A DNA stretch of 64,000 nt from an uncultured Lachnospiraceae bacterium (GTDB taxonomy: Bacteria; Bacillota; Clostridia; Lachnospirales; Lachnospiraceae), in contig CAJUBE010000009.1 of the NCBI GenBank assembly GCA_910584725.1, forward strand, positions 1-64,000, given 5' to 3'. This document shows positions 42,305 through 50,260 of this stretch, in pieces (positions within the stretch are counted from its first letter, which is position 1; every line of letters starts with the position of its first letter). The position numbers were made by a program, and so were the translations under genes. The notes below the pieces were generated by a model. It searched no databases. It was given only the letters and a program-made list of their open reading frames with translations, and was not told the origin of the DNA.

Positions 42305-43615
42305 ATGTGGGCATTTGAAAGTGTGTTTTATCAGATATATCCGTTGGGGTTCTGCGGCGCGCCCTTTGAGAACGACGGGCAGCTTGCGCACCGGATCCTC
42401 AAGGTGAACGACTGGATTCCCCATATGAAGAAGCTGGGGATCAACGCCATTTACTTTTCCCCGGTGTTTGAGTCGGACACCCACGGGTACAATACGCGGG
42501 ACTACCACACCATTGACTGTCGGCTGGGAACCAACGAGGATTTCAAAGAAGTCTGTGAAAACCTGCACAAGAACGGCATCAAGGTGGTGCTGGACGGGGT
42601 GTTCAACCATGTGGGCAGGGGTTTTTGGGCTTTTCAGGACGTGTTGAAGAACAGGGAAAACTCTCCCTACTTAAGCTGGTTCAACATCAATCTTGGGGGA
42701 AACTCCAACTACAACGACGGTCTCTGGTACGAGGGGTGGGAAGGCAATTACGATCTGGTGAAGCTGAACCTGCGCCACGGGGATGTGATCAACCACATTC
42801 TGGACAGCGTGAAAGGCTGGGTGGAGGAATTTGACATCGACGGACTTCGTCTGGATGTGGCGTACTGTCTGGATCACGATTTCGTGAGAAGACTCCGGGC
42901 GTTTACGGACGGTCTGAAACCGGAGTTCTATCTGCTGGGAGAGATGCTTCACGGCGATTACAACCAGATGGTGAACGATCAGATGCTGCACTCCTCCACG
43001 AACTATGAGTGTTACAAGGGGCTGTTCTCCAGCTTTAACAGTATGAATATGTTTGAGATCAACCATTCCCTGCTCAGGCAGTTCGGACCGGAAAACTGGT
43101 GTCTCTACCGCGGCAAGCATCTGCTCTCCTTTGTAGATAACCATGATGTGAGCCGGATCGCCAGCAATCTGACAAACGAAAAACACCTGCCGCTCATCTA
43201 CGCGCTGTGCTTTGGTATGCCGGGCATTCCCTGTGTGTACTACGGCAGCGAGTGGGGGGCGAAGGCAAATAAGAGCGAGGGCGATCCCGCGCTGCGCGCC
43301 TGCTTTGAGGCGCCTGTGTGGAATGAGCTTTCTGAGTGGATCAGTAAACTCGCTGAGGCAAAGAAAGGTTCTAAAGCGCTCAACTACGGCGATTTCCGCT
43401 CAGTGGTGCTGACCAACAAACAGTGCATTTTTGAGCGCAAGTGCGAGGATGAGAGGGTGCTTGTGGCGATCAACGCCGACGGGGAGGACTATACCGCCCA
43501 TTTCGATGCCGGATGCGGCATGGCCGTGGATCTGATCACAGGGGAAGAACACGATTTTGGCGGCGGAAGCCTGCTTCCCGCCTACAGCGCGTATTTCTGG
43601 AAGATGGAACATTAA
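42305..43615 (+). CDS. GH13 alpha-amylase-family glycosidase
   Basis: This 436-residue enzyme is a cytoplasmic member of glycoside hydrolase family 13 and probably acts on maltodextrins or related alpha-glucans. The barrel motifs are VVLDGVFNHVG, the nucleophile Asp in DGLRLDVAYCL, the acid/base Glu in YLLGEMLHGDY, and FVDNHDVSR. There is no signal peptide. It resembles the short maltodextrin glucosidases/cyclomaltodextrinases but lacks their N-terminal domain. The ATG at 42305 is chosen because GGAGGAAAAAATT lies directly before it; upstream in-frame ATGs overlap or precede that ribosome site. It has its own promoter and is not with a transporter. Confidence 0.9.
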   Translation: MWAFESVFYQIYPLGFCGAPFENDGQLAHRILKVNDWIPHMKKLGINAIYFSPVFESDTHGYNTRDYHTIDCRLGTNEDFKEVCENLHKNGIKVVLDGVFNHVGRGFWAFQDVLKNRENSPYLSWFNINLGGNSNYNDGLWYEGWEGNYDLVKLNLRHGDVINHILDSVKGWVEEFDIDGLRLDVAYCLDHDFVRRLRAFTDGLKPEFYLLGEMLHGDYNQMVNDQMLHSSTNYECYKGLFSSFNSMNMFEINHSLLRQFGPENWCLYRGKHLLSFVDNHDVSRIASNLTNEKHLPLIYALCFGMPGIPCVYYGSEWGAKANKSEGDPALRACFEAPVWNELSEWISKLAEAKKGSKALNYGDFRSVVLTNKQCIFERKCEDERVLVAINADGEDYTAHFDAGCGMAVDLITGEEHDFGGGSLLPAYSAYFWKMEH

Positions 43616-43819
43616 CAGTTCAGCCAGAGCAGCATCTGTCGGGCAAATCGTGCTTGCACGAATTTGACAGATAGATGCTGCTCTGAGGGAACGCCCGTAC
43701 ATAAGCAAAAGTAGCCGTGAAACGGCGGAGAGCGTCGAAGACGCGATTTTGCGCATGGGCGTGGGCTGAACTGTGTGCTGCCGAACCGAGTCTGTCGGGC
43801 AAATCGTGCTCGCACGAAA
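43615..43819 (+). repeat. multi-stem palindromic element after the GH13 gene
   Basis: An 11-pair outer stem, ACAGTTCAGCC (43615-43625) with GGCTGAACTGT (43764-43774), encloses two arms. Arm one nests AGAGCAGCAT/ATGCTGCTCT, CTGTC/GACAG and AAATCGTGC/GCACGAATTT. Arm two begins with CGCCC/GGGCG and contains CCG-TGAAA-CGG and GCGTC-GAA-GACGC. A partial second copy of arm one (CTGTCGGGCAAATCGTGC and on) follows at 43791-43819. The 5' arm overlaps the stop codon of the GH13 gene. Confidence 0.6.
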
Positions 43820-43832
43820 AATAAAGTTTTTC

Positions 43833-43861
43833 TTGACAACGCCTGTCATATGTACTAAGAT
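43833..43861 (+). promoter_or_regulatory. promoter of the leader ORF and ABC exporter
   Basis: TTGACA (43833-43838) and TAAGAT (43856-43861) are 17 bases apart and point to the leader ORF. Confidence 0.65.
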
Positions 43862-43923
43862 GGCAAAAGCATCATAAAAATGTAACTGTAAACGAAAGCA
43901 AATTTCAGAAAGGAGGTAATCTT

Positions 43924-44037
43924 ATGTTTATACACGGTATCAATTTCGCAGTCGATAGCAATACACAACTGCATAGAGTTTCGTTACATGAAATTACCTC
44001 CGCATATAGAAAAATCGGCTGGGGCAGGGATTGTTGA
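43924..44037 (+). CDS. 37-residue leader peptide ORF
   Basis: A small frame begins MFIHGINFAVDS and ends IGWGRDC. It has one of the best ribosome sites of the window (AAAGGAGGTAATCTT) and lies between a good promoter and a terminator, in front of an ABC exporter pair. The ribosome-site bases GGAGGTAAT (43912-43920) are perfectly complementary to ATTACCTCC inside the ORF (43993-44001), so translation of the ORF and RNA folding should compete. I recognise no homologue. It could be a regulatory leader peptide of the attenuation type or, less likely, a small exported peptide. Confidence 0.6.
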   Translation: MFIHGINFAVDSNTQLHRVSLHEITSAYRKIGWGRDC

Positions 44038-44079
44038 CCTTGCTGGTCGGTGAATAGTTATGTCGGGCTATAAGGGCTG

Positions 44080-44109
44080 TGGTAATTTTATTACCGCAGC
44101 CCTTTTTCT
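44080..44109 (+). terminator. terminator/attenuator before the ABC exporter
   Basis: GGGCTGTGGTAAT and ATTACCGCAGCCC form a 13-pair stem with a TTT loop, followed by TTTTTC. It lies between the leader ORF and the exporter genes, which have no other clear promoter. The ORF segment ATTACCTCCGCA resembles the right arm and could pair with the left arm instead. Confidence 0.8.
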
Positions 44110-44138
44110 ATGTTGCGGAGGTACAGGGGGTATCAGAC

Positions 44139-46052
44139 ATGAAAAAAATATCAAGCTACATATGGGACTACCGGTTCTCCTATTTGGGAGCGGTGCTGTC
44201 CCTTCTGATCGCGGTCACGCTGGATATGGTGGCGCCGAGACTGACGGCGCATGTGGTGGACGATGTGATTGTTGGCGGGAATATCGGGGAACTGAAATTC
44301 CTGCTGCTGGGCTTTTTCAGTGTAGGGCTTGGCAGGTGCATTTTCCAGTATGTAAAGGAGTACACTTTTGACAAGAACGGCGCAAGAATTTCCGGGGATA
44401 TGCGGCGGGATCTGTTCCGGCATATCCAGTCTTTGAGCGCGGATTTTTTTGACCGGACGAACACGGGGGAACTGATGGCGCGCGTCAAGGAGGATATCGA
44501 CCATATATGGGACGCGGTGGGCTATGTGGGGATGCTGTTGATTGAAGTTTTTTATCATACCGGCATCATTCTCGTGTGCATGTTTACGATCAACTGGAAA
44601 CTGGCGCTTATTTCCGGGGCGGCAATGCTTCTGTGCGGTGTTGTGGCGGTGATTATGGAGCGGAAGCTGGGCGCGGTCTACGAATCGATCAGCGAGGAGA
44701 ACGCGGTTCTCAATACGGTGGCGGAGGAAAATCTGGGAGGCGTGCGCACGGTCAAGGCGTTTGCAAGGGAATCCTTCGAAATTGACAAGTTTCTCTCCCA
44801 CAACAAGCGGTACTATGAGCTGAACATGGCGCAGTCGGGGGTGCTTGTGCGATACTATCCAGTTTTTACGGTGATTACTACGATTCTTCCTTTATTGACT
44901 TTATTGGTCGGCGGACGGTTTGTGATTGACGGAGAGATGACGCTCGGGCAGATCACGGCATTTGTGGAGTATTCCATGAATATCGTCTGGCCCATGGAAA
45001 TGCTGGGCTGGCTTACCAACAGTTTTTCCTCCGCGGTGGCGTCCAACAAAAAGATAAAGAAAATATATGAGGAAACGCCTGCGGTAACAGAAATGACCGA
45101 TTCGGTCACAATGGAAAAGGTGAGGGGAAAGGTTTGTTTTGACCACGTTTCCTTCCATAAGGCGGATCAGCATGAGATTCTGCACGATATCACTTTTACC
45201 GTGGAGGCGGGCAAGACGCTCGGCATTATGGGAACCACGGGGGCGGGCAAGACGTCTATCATTCAGCTTTTACAGCGTATGTACGATGCCACGGGCGGCG
45301 TGATCTATCTGGATGATGTGGATATCCGCTCGCTTTCGCTGGAACAGCTCCGCACAAGCATAAGCTTTGTGATGCAGGACGTCTTTTTGTTTTCGGATAC
45401 CATAAACGACAATATCAAGCTTGGGAAAAAACGGTATCTGGATTTCAGGACCGTGCAGAAAGCGTCCACGGATGCACAGGCGAGCGGTTTCATCGAGCGG
45501 ATGGAGAAGCAGTACGACACGGTGATCGGCGAGAGGGGCGTGGGATTGTCCGGCGGGCAGAAGCAGCGCATCAGCATAGCGCGCGCTCTCTCCAAGAAAT
45601 ATCCGATTCTGGTGCTGGATGACTCTACATCCGCGCTGGATACGGAGACGGAGCAGATGATCCAGCAGACGCTTGCGAAGCTTGAAAATACGACGAAGAT
45701 CATTATCGGACACCGAATCAGCGCGGTGCGCCACGCGAATGAGATTCTCGTGCTGGAGGGCGGCGCCATAGCAGAGCGGGGCACCCATGAGGAGCTGCTT
45801 GCAAAGCGGGGATTGTATTATGAAACATATTTATCCCAGTACGGGGAGATGTCCGGGGATGGCGCTCACACGATAGAGAACTGTGACAAAGCGTGCGCAT
45901 TAGCCACGGATAGAGTCGGCGACGGACGGACTGCGGACGGGATGGAACAAGGAATACAGACAGCGGACAGAGACGACGCAGGAAAGAGGGCGTCGGTGGA
46001 GGGTCCGGAACGAGAGAAGCAAAAGGCGGGAGGTGAGAAAAATGTCCTTTAA
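44139..46052 (+). CDS. heterodimeric ABC exporter, subunit 1 (degenerate site)
   Basis: This 637-residue half-transporter has six membrane helices (about 1-310) and an ATPase domain (about 335-575). Walker A is GTTGAGKT, the signature is LSGGQKQR and Walker B is ILVLDDSTSALD. In Walker B the catalytic Glu is replaced by Asp, as in the degenerate-site subunits of TM287/288 and BmrCD-type exporters. The last 60 residues are a highly charged tail that is unusual for the family. The gene overlaps subunit 2 by 11 bases. Drug or peptide export is the family role; the substrate is unknown. A leader ORF and terminator upstream suggest induction by a translation-affecting signal. Confidence 0.93.
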   Translation: MKKISSYIWDYRFSYLGAVLSLLIAVTLDMVAPRLTAHVVDDVIVGGNIGELKFLLLGFFSVGLGRCIFQYVKEYTFDKNGARISGDMRRDLFRHIQSLSADFFDRTNTGELMARVKEDIDHIWDAVGYVGMLLIEVFYHTGIILVCMFTINWKLALISGAAMLLCGVVAVIMERKLGAVYESISEENAVLNTVAEENLGGVRTVKAFARESFEIDKFLSHNKRYYELNMAQSGVLVRYYPVFTVITTILPLLTLLVGGRFVIDGEMTLGQITAFVEYSMNIVWPMEMLGWLTNSFSSAVASNKKIKKIYEETPAVTEMTDSVTMEKVRGKVCFDHVSFHKADQHEILHDITFTVEAGKTLGIMGTTGAGKTSIIQLLQRMYDATGGVIYLDDVDIRSLSLEQLRTSISFVMQDVFLFSDTINDNIKLGKKRYLDFRTVQKASTDAQASGFIERMEKQYDTVIGERGVGLSGGQKQRISIARALSKKYPILVLDDSTSALDTETEQMIQQTLAKLENTTKIIIGHRISAVRHANEILVLEGGAIAERGTHEELLAKRGLYYETYLSQYGEMSGDGAHTIENCDKACALATDRVGDGRTADGMEQGIQTADRDDAGKRASVEGPEREKQKAGGEKNVL

Positions 46053-47817
46053 CTCGTATAAGGATGACGAACAGAGCACGACGCGGAGCAAAGTGCAGAC
46101 CTTAAAGCGGCTGCTTGGTTATTTGTTTGTCTATAAATGGCAGATTATTCTGGTGCTTGTGGTTATGGGGTATGGCGTGGCGGTGCGCTTAGCAAACCCG
46201 CTGATTATAGAGTCCGCCATAGATGACTATATTGGTCAAAATAATTTTAAGGGGCTTTACCGGCTGCTTGTGATAGCGTTGGCAATCAATCTGTCGCTGG
46301 TGGTGACTGTAAAGCTTAGGATGTATATTATGGCGAAGGTGTGCAATCGGATTCTGCTGACAATCAGACAGGAGCTGTACACCCACATTCAGAAACTGGA
46401 TTTTGCTTTTTTTGACAGCAGGCCGACGGGGAAGATTCTCTCCCGCATTATAGGAGATATCAATTCCTTAAAGGATGTGCTTTCCAACTGTGTGACCACG
46501 CTGGTGCCGGACGGACTCAAGGTGATTGCGGTGATTGTAATTATGGTCTGCAAGAATCCGGCGCTTGCTCTCGCGTCTTTACTCACCCTGCCGTTTATGG
46601 CGGTGGCGACTTTTTTTATCGAATACAAGGCACATCCGCGCTGGCAAATTTTTCGGAAGAAATCGGCGAATTTGAACGCCTTTATTCATGAGGATATGGC
46701 GGGCATCCGCATTATTCAGAGTTTCCATGCCGAAAAGGAGACGGAGGATACCTTCGACGAACTTCTTGCGGAGCACAGAAATGCTTTTTTCGACGCGGTG
46801 CGTATGAGCGACTCCTTCGGTTCCGTGATCGACCTGTCATGGGGGCTGGGCTGCATTTTCCTCTATTTTACGGGAATTGTGGTTCTGGGCGTGGACAGAG
46901 TGTCGGTGGGTACGTTTATCGCCTTCGGCACTTACCTGAATATGTTCTGGCAGCCCATACACAATATCAGCAATTTCTACAATCAGCTGGTGACCAACAT
47001 TGCGGGGGCGGAGCGGATCTTTGAGATTCTGGACACGGAACCGGGCATTGCGGATGTCGATGTGGCGGTGGAAATGCCCGAGATTGCAGGTGAAGTGGTT
47101 TTTGACCATGTGAGTTTTTCCTATGACGATAAGGTGAAAGTGTTGGATGATGTGAGTTTCACGATAAAACCGGGTGAGACTATCGCGCTGGTGGGCCCGA
47201 CGGGAGCGGGAAAGACCACCATAGTCAATCTGATCAGCCGCTTCTACGAGGTGACGGAGGGCGCGGTCAGAATAGACGGGCAGGATGTGCGGAAGGTGAC
47301 GCTTGAGAGCCTGCGCAGACAGATGGGCGTTATGACGCAGGACAATTTCCTATTTTCGGGTACGATTCGGGAAAATATCCGCTACGGCAGACTGGACGCC
47401 ACGGATGAGGAGATCGAGACGGCGGCCAAAGCGGTCAATGCCCATGAATTTATTATGAAGCTAGAGAAGGGATATGATACGGAGCTTTCAGAGCGCGGCG
47501 GCGGGCTTTCCGTTGGGCAGAAACAGCTTCTTGCGTTTGCGAGGACGATGGTTTCCGATCCGAAGATACTGATTCTCGATGAGGCGACCTCCAGCATAGA
47601 CACAAAGACGGAGCTGCTGGTGCAGGAAGGCATAGAGCATCTGCTGGCCGGCAGAACGTCCTTTGTCATCGCCCACAGACTGTCCACGATTCGAAAGGCA
47701 GACCGGATTTTTGTGGTGGATGACGGGAAGATTTTAGAGGAGGGCAATGCGGAGGAACTGATGGAAAAGAAGGGGCTGTACTATCAGCTCTATATGGCAC
47801 AGTTTAAGGCAAAATAA
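46042..47817 (+). CDS. heterodimeric ABC exporter, subunit 2 (consensus site)
   Basis: This 591-residue half-transporter has six membrane helices (about 25-315) and an ATPase domain with Walker A GPTGAGKT, Walker B ILILDEATSSID with the catalytic Glu, and an altered signature LSVGQKQ. In heterodimers the altered signature of one subunit faces the altered Walker B of the other; that is just what subunits 1 and 2 show, so they should form one consensus and one degenerate ATP site. The 11-base overlap with subunit 1 implies coupled translation. AGGTGAGAAAA precedes the ATG. Confidence 0.93.
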   Translation: MSFNSYKDDEQSTTRSKVQTLKRLLGYLFVYKWQIILVLVVMGYGVAVRLANPLIIESAIDDYIGQNNFKGLYRLLVIALAINLSLVVTVKLRMYIMAKVCNRILLTIRQELYTHIQKLDFAFFDSRPTGKILSRIIGDINSLKDVLSNCVTTLVPDGLKVIAVIVIMVCKNPALALASLLTLPFMAVATFFIEYKAHPRWQIFRKKSANLNAFIHEDMAGIRIIQSFHAEKETEDTFDELLAEHRNAFFDAVRMSDSFGSVIDLSWGLGCIFLYFTGIVVLGVDRVSVGTFIAFGTYLNMFWQPIHNISNFYNQLVTNIAGAERIFEILDTEPGIADVDVAVEMPEIAGEVVFDHVSFSYDDKVKVLDDVSFTIKPGETIALVGPTGAGKTTIVNLISRFYEVTEGAVRIDGQDVRKVTLESLRRQMGVMTQDNFLFSGTIRENIRYGRLDATDEEIETAAKAVNAHEFIMKLEKGYDTELSERGGGLSVGQKQLLAFARTMVSDPKILILDEATSSIDTKTELLVQEGIEHLLAGRTSFVIAHRLSTIRKADRIFVVDDGKILEEGNAEELMEKKGLYYQLYMAQFKAK

Positions 47818-47884
47818 TATAATGTAAAATTACACAAAGAAAACCGTCTATTTTTGACAATGTGCCGTTTTTCTTCGAATAAGG

Positions 47885-47912
47885 TTGACAACAACTTTTT
47901 TTACTTTATAAT
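47885..47912 (+). promoter_or_regulatory. promoter of the LacI-family regulator gene
   Basis: TTGACA (47885-47890) and TATAAT (47907-47912) are 16 bases apart. Confidence 0.7.
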
Positions 47913-47916
47913 TTAG

Positions 47917-47930
47917 GTTAATTACTTAAA
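47917..47930 (+). promoter_or_regulatory. candidate operator (TTAA-N4-TTAA) at the regulator promoter
   Basis: GTTAATTACTTAA lies just after the -10 box. Similar sites follow the promoters at 50189 and 54002 in the same locus, so it may bind the LacI-type regulator (autoregulation). Confidence 0.35.
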
Positions 47931-47956
47931 ATTTGAGTTAGACGGTGGTGGGAGAT

Positions 47957-48991
47957 ATGGCAAAAGCGGTTAAGATGGCGGATATTGCGAAGATGATGGG
48001 GGTCAGCACGGTGACAGTATCCAAGGCGTTGTCGGATCAGAAGGGCGTCAGCGAGGAGCTTCGCATCAAAATTAAGAAAAAGGCGGAGGAGATGGGCTAT
48101 CAGTCGGCCTCCGCCAGATATAAAGAGCGTTCCGGGAACGACGTAAGCTATACCTTCGGCGTGGTCGTGTCGGATCGGTTTCTTGCGAAGTACGAGTCTT
48201 TTTACTGGAATCTGTATCAGGAAGTGGCTACGGCGGCAGTACAGAAAGGATGTTTCACGATGCTGGAGGTGCTGCGGGCGGAGGAAGAGGACAGGCTTGT
48301 TATGCCGAGGCTTCTCAAGGAGAGAAAGACGGAGGGGCTGATTATCATAGGCAGGCTGAATAAGGCTTACATGGATAAGCTGATAGGGCAGGTGGAACAG
48401 CCGTTTATTCTTCTGGATTTTGTCGACCGAAACGGCGCCTATGATTCGGTGATTTCCAACAGCTACCTGGGCATGTATCGGATGACCAACTACCTGTTTG
48501 ACATGGGACATGAGAAAATAGCCTTTGTGGGAAATGTGCACTATACGGATTCCATCACGGATCGTTTTTTTGGATATTTGAAGTCCTTGAGTGAGCACGG
48601 TCTGGAATTGAGGAGAGACTGGGTGTTGGATGACAGGAATCAGGAGACGGGACGCTCGGACGTGGGATTCTCGTGGAAACTGCCGGAGGACATGCCTACC
48701 GCTTTTGTCTGCAACAACGACGTGGCGGCGGCCAATCTGGTCAGTGAGCTGGAGCAGCGGGGACTGCGGGTGCCGCAGGATATTTCCGTGGTGGGGTACG
48801 ATAACTATCAGCCGCCGGGGCTGTGCGATGTAAGGATTACGACCTATGAGGTGAATATGCCGGAGATGGCGAAGCAGACCGTGAAGAATCTGATCCGCAA
48901 GATTTCAGGGGAGCCTTACAGGAAGGGTGTCATCATTGTGGATGGCAGGATTGTCTATAAGGAAAGTGTAACGGAGGCGCGTCAAATGTGA
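47957..48991 (+). CDS. LacI-family transcriptional regulator of the mannan locus
   Basis: This 344-residue regulator has an N-terminal LacI helix-turn-helix (MADIAKMMGVSTVTVSKAL, about 7-25) and a periplasmic-binding-protein-like sensor domain (FGVVVSDRF through SVVGYDNYQPPG). It is a likely repressor of the sugar-import and phosphorylase genes that follow, responding to a manno-oligosaccharide or a phosphorylated sugar. GGTGGGAGAT precedes the ATG. Its stop overlaps the end of the convergent AraC-type gene by 10 bases. Confidence 0.92.
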   Translation: MAKAVKMADIAKMMGVSTVTVSKALSDQKGVSEELRIKIKKKAEEMGYQSASARYKERSGNDVSYTFGVVVSDRFLAKYESFYWNLYQEVATAAVQKGCFTMLEVLRAEEEDRLVMPRLLKERKTEGLIIIGRLNKAYMDKLIGQVEQPFILLDFVDRNGAYDSVISNSYLGMYRMTNYLFDMGHEKIAFVGNVHYTDSITDRFFGYLKSLSEHGLELRRDWVLDDRNQETGRSDVGFSWKLPEDMPTAFVCNNDVAAANLVSELEQRGLRVPQDISVVGYDNYQPPGLCDVRITTYEVNMPEMAKQTVKNLIRKISGEPYRKGVIIVDGRIVYKESVTEARQM

Positions 48992-49896
48992 TGCGCCTCT
49001 CTGTATGCCTGGGGTGTGGTGCCGTATTCCTTTTTAAACAGGTGTATAAAGTGGTTTGTGTTTTCGCAGCCGATATCCAGCGCGATTTCATGAACCTTTT
49101 TTTCTGTGGAGAGAAGCAGGTTTTCAGCGACTTCCATCCTTTTTTTATTTAAGTATCTGATGGGCGGCATCCCGAAGACGGCGGAAAATTCATGGCAGAT
49201 TCGGTATTTGCTCATATGACAGTACCGTTCCATATCCTCCAGTTTCAGCGGCCGTTCCAGATGATGATCGATATAATGCTTCAGTTCCCGCAGATAGGGG
49301 GCGCACTTTTTCTGTCCGATCTCCGGAACATGCGAGTCGAGCGCCTCGGCGAAAAGCTCTGTCAGAATAGCGGTTATAAGGCCGGCGTCCCGCAGCTTGT
49401 CGGGCAGAGAGGCGCCGGTTTCGCCGGAGAGAAGCAGCTTTAGATTCCGAAGCACGGAAGAATGTTGGTCGAGCTGCGCAAGCAGGAATCCGTCGAAGGA
49501 AATCAGACTCTCATACACGGGAAAAAGCCCCCCCCCAAACGAAAATGTGATAAAGCGCCAGGGCTGCTGATCGGAATGCAGAGAGAAGGAAAGTTCCCTG
49601 CGATCCAGATAGAGCAGGGTTCCCGGATGCAGCGGATGACGTTCTCCGTCCAGCAGAAGTTCTCCGCCGCCTTCCTGTGTATAGAGAAGCATACGGCAGT
49701 TTAAAGGCGTGCAGGAGAGCGTGAGCGCCTCACTGATCTTCACGCTGCCGCCGCAAAGAACCGCGGGAATCTTTTCGGCACAGTCTTTCTGTTGTTCATA
49801 AAAGACGCCCGCAAAGTAGGAGGCGGCGGGTACGTTTTCTGACGGAGCATCCGTCCTGACGGTGAGTGTGCGTTCATACTGTTCTCGAAATGTCAT
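48982..49896 (-). CDS. AraC-family transcriptional regulator
   Basis: This 304-residue regulator has an N-terminal cupin-like sensor (LLLDGERHPLHPGTLLYLD) and a C-terminal pair of helix-turn-helix motifs (KLEDMERYCHMSKYRICHEF and the closing HEIALDIGCENTNHFIHLFK). It is convergent with the LacI-type gene and divergent from the solute-binding protein gene, with 364 bases of A+T-rich control DNA between. It probably activates the sugar-import operon in response to the imported sugar. Confidence 0.9.
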   Translation of the reverse strand: MTFREQYERTLTVRTDAPSENVPAASYFAGVFYEQQKDCAEKIPAVLCGGSVKISEALTLSCTPLNCRMLLYTQEGGGELLLDGERHPLHPGTLLYLDRRELSFSLHSDQQPWRFITFSFGGGLFPVYESLISFDGFLLAQLDQHSSVLRNLKLLLSGETGASLPDKLRDAGLITAILTELFAEALDSHVPEIGQKKCAPYLRELKHYIDHHLERPLKLEDMERYCHMSKYRICHEFSAVFGMPPIRYLNKKRMEVAENLLLSTEKKVHEIALDIGCENTNHFIHLFKKEYGTTPQAYREAHHI

Positions 49897-50260
49897 GGAT
49901 GAGTCCTTTCCTATTCATAAGTGTGATTCACGTCAATTGATATCCATGAATCTGTCCGTGTGAAATTGAATTGTTAATGTGGTGCCTTTTTAAAAATGAT
50001 TTAATTAGGTAAAAGAGATTAATATTAGTTGCTATAAATTAAGTTTATACTGATTAAATATAAAATATCTATTGTAAATATAACTAAAAATGAACGTATA
50101 AAATTGTACAAATAGAAGAAAAGCACAAAACAAGCAATAATGATATATAAACCGCAACAATGATTGATGATTAAAAATTTAACTCGTGTATACTTAATTT
50201 AAAGTTAAATAATTAACTAACGGCTCTGAGAGAGTCAGATAAAAGAAGGAGGATATTATT
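49897..50260. other. A+T-rich control region between araC-type and sugar-importer genes
   Basis: This 364-base divergent spacer has no gene. It contains a TATACT box at 50189-50194 with a TTAA palindrome just downstream, several A/T tracts, and a ribosome site AGAAGGAGGATATT at its end. Confidence 0.5.
50203..50218 (+). promoter_or_regulatory. candidate operator at the importer promoter
   Basis: AGTTAAATAATTAACT is a near-perfect palindrome (one mismatch) starting 9 bases after the -10-like TATACT (50189-50194), where a repressor would block transcription. Confidence 0.45.

Noticed and set aside
43612..43849. Short minus-strand open frames overlapping the palindromic element
   Set aside because: They arise from inverted repeats read in both directions and have no ribosome site.
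49501..49560. Possible frameshift at the C-run (CCCCCCCCC near 49529) in the AraC-type gene
   Set aside because: The frame stays open on both sides and the run encodes Gly-Gly-Gly in a plausible sensor-domain loop, so the gene is taken as intact.
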